Shown in pieces: positions 4,869 to 5,261 of a stretch of DNA of 5,261 nucleotides. Made by a program: the position numbers and the translations under genes. The notes below the pieces were generated by a model. That model saw only the letters and a program-made list of their open reading frames with translations. It had not been told where the DNA came from and did not search any database. The DNA lies in NCBI GenBank assembly GCA_003499955.1, contig DNRP01000187.1, positions 15,909-21,169 on the forward strand, written 5' to 3'. Position 1 is the first letter of the stretch, and each line of letters begins with the position of its first letter. The DNA is from Cyanobacteria bacterium UBA9971 (GTDB lineage Bacteria > Cyanobacteriota > Vampirovibrionia > Gastranaerophilales > UBA9971).

Positions 4869-4913
4869 GTTCATTTTCTTTCTTTTTGACGGCAAAAAGC
4901 AAAGAAAATGAAC
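4869..4913. repeat. Long imperfect palindrome, probably a dispersed repeat element
   Basis: GTTCATTTTCTTT (4869-4881) pairs with AAAGAAAATGAAC (4901-4913), and inside it CTTTTTG (4882-4888) pairs with CAAAAAG (4893-4899) around an ACGG loop. The result is a 20-bp stem broken only by one unpaired C at 4900. TTTTG at 4861-4865 and CAAAA at 4914-4918 can extend it across a 3-base bulge. Neither side has the T-run of an intrinsic terminator. Palindromes with this purine/pyrimidine arm type recur between genes in various bacteria, and I infer it is one copy of a multi-copy intergenic repeat. Confidence 0.7.
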
Positions 4914-5040
4914 CAAAAGAAAGAAAAACCTTATCCCAAAGGGTCGACATTGTCAGGAGCTTTGCCCCTGAATTCCCCGCCCCCTGTAAAAGTAATTATT
5001 AAAAGGTATAAATTAGAGGCAGTAAAAACAAAGATTTTGC

Positions 5041-5044
5041 GGAG
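5041..5044 (+). promoter_or_regulatory. Ribosome site ahead of the lipoprotein, start ambiguous
   Basis: GGAG is only 2 bases before ATG 5047 but 8 bases before an in-frame TTG at 5053-5055. The spacing favours TTG, which would give a conventional MKKFLSIF lipoprotein leader. The start-codon type favours ATG. The difference is two residues of a signal peptide that is removed. Confidence 0.5.
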
Positions 5045-5046
5045 TT

Positions 5047-5261
5047 ATGAACTTGAAAAAATTTTTATCCATATTTGTCTTATTGATTTTAATATTCGGT
5101 GTTGTGTTAGGCATTTCTTCCTGTCAAAAGAAGCCTGATAATACGGGAAAAATAGAAATTACGTTCTGGACGCTCCAGCTTTCGGATTTTTCAGTCTATA
5201 TAAAAGATGTTATAGCCCAATACGAACAAAAAAATCCTAATATAAAAATTAAATGGATTGA
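5047..5261 (+). CDS. Extracellular solute-binding lipoprotein of a sugar-type ABC importer, 3'-truncated
   Basis: The frame runs off the window after 71 complete codons. It opens with a lipoprotein signal peptide: Lys4-Lys5, a hydrophobic core (FLSIFVLLILIFGVVLG), and an ISSC lipobox with Cys26 as the lipidated residue. A short polar linker (QKKPDNTG) leads into KIEITFWTLQLSDFSVY and later IAQYEQKNPNIKIKW. The I-T-F-W-T strand and the helix-plus-strand pattern 'YEQKNPNIKIKW' are typical of the N-terminal lobe of family 1 solute-binding proteins (MalE/UgpB-like), which capture sugars outside the membrane and deliver them to an ABC permease. The full protein would normally be about 400-450 residues. 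Permease genes would be expected further right, outside the window. The specific substrate cannot be read. ATG 5047 is taken as start, with TTG 5053 as the alternative. Confidence 0.85.
   Translation, partial: MNLKKFLSIFVLLILIFGVVLGISSCQKKPDNTGKIEITFWTLQLSDFSVYIKDVIAQYEQKNPNIKIKWI

Larger units (their letters stand above)
4586..5046. other. 461-bp intergenic region with a small-ORF candidate and a palindrome
   Basis: This region lies between the secreted HExxH gene, which reads left, and the lipoprotein gene, which reads right. It holds the upstream region of the former (no convincing promoter), a possible 30-codon ORF with its own -10 and ribosome site, a long imperfect palindrome, and a locally GC-richer patch (about 4940-4986) containing a small CAGG-type hairpin. 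A TATAAA at 5007-5012 could be the -10 of the lipoprotein gene, but its -35 (CTGTAA, 4984-4989) matches consensus poorly. Confidence 0.65.

Noticed and set aside
4869..4913. Palindrome as an intrinsic terminator
   Set aside because: Neither strand has a T-run directly after the stem, so it does not fit a standard intrinsic terminator despite its stability.
4908..5138. 76-codon plus-strand frame beginning MNQKKEK
   Set aside because: It starts inside an arm of the palindrome, has no ribosome site, and overlaps the first 90 bases of the lipoprotein gene in another frame. The composition is that of a translated repeat.

Overview
The window is AT-rich and compact. It suggests a non-photosynthetic relative of the cyanobacteria, such as Vampirovibrionia/Melainabacteria (Gastranaerophilales). 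That placement is inference from three things. The ATP synthase gamma subunit has cyanobacterial-style motifs but no photosynthetic regulatory insertion. It ends its gene cluster with no beta-subunit gene behind it. The sugar-binding lipoprotein at the right edge has a start of the type cyanobacteria also use. No rRNA, tRNA, CRISPR array or transposase is visible.

Layout. (1) 1-630 (+): the 3' two-thirds of atpG. (2) 627-1661 (-): an uncharacterised 344-residue protein with a zincin HExxH motif, convergent with atpG and sharing its CTAG stop overlap. (3) 1662-2094: a 433-bp divergent intergenic region. It holds a minus-strand terminator-like hairpin, a purine GGGAAA repeat, and a consensus sigma70 promoter enclosed by nested inverted repeats. 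(4) 2095-3907 (+): a probable operon of a 212-residue protein with a duplicated arginine-rich DRR motif, a 350-residue Rossmann-like protein starting 6 bases later, and a 32-residue predicted membrane peptide. A strong bidirectional hairpin terminator follows. (5) 3977-4585 (-): a secreted 202-residue protein with a second, different HExxH motif. (6) 4586-5046: a 461-bp region with a possible 30-residue membrane peptide and a long imperfect palindrome that looks like a dispersed repeat. (7) 5047-5261 (+): the start of a lipoprotein resembling sugar-binding proteins of ABC importers, cut by the window edge.

Function. The two edges are recognisable metabolism: proton-driven ATP synthesis and probable carbohydrate import. 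The middle is accessory. It has two unrelated putative zinc proteins, one without a signal peptide and one secreted, and a three-gene unit of unknown role behind an apparently controlled strong promoter. No complete described system (defence, secretion or biosynthetic cluster) can be named. The 2012-3907 operon and the 344-residue zincin are the best candidates for undescribed biology.
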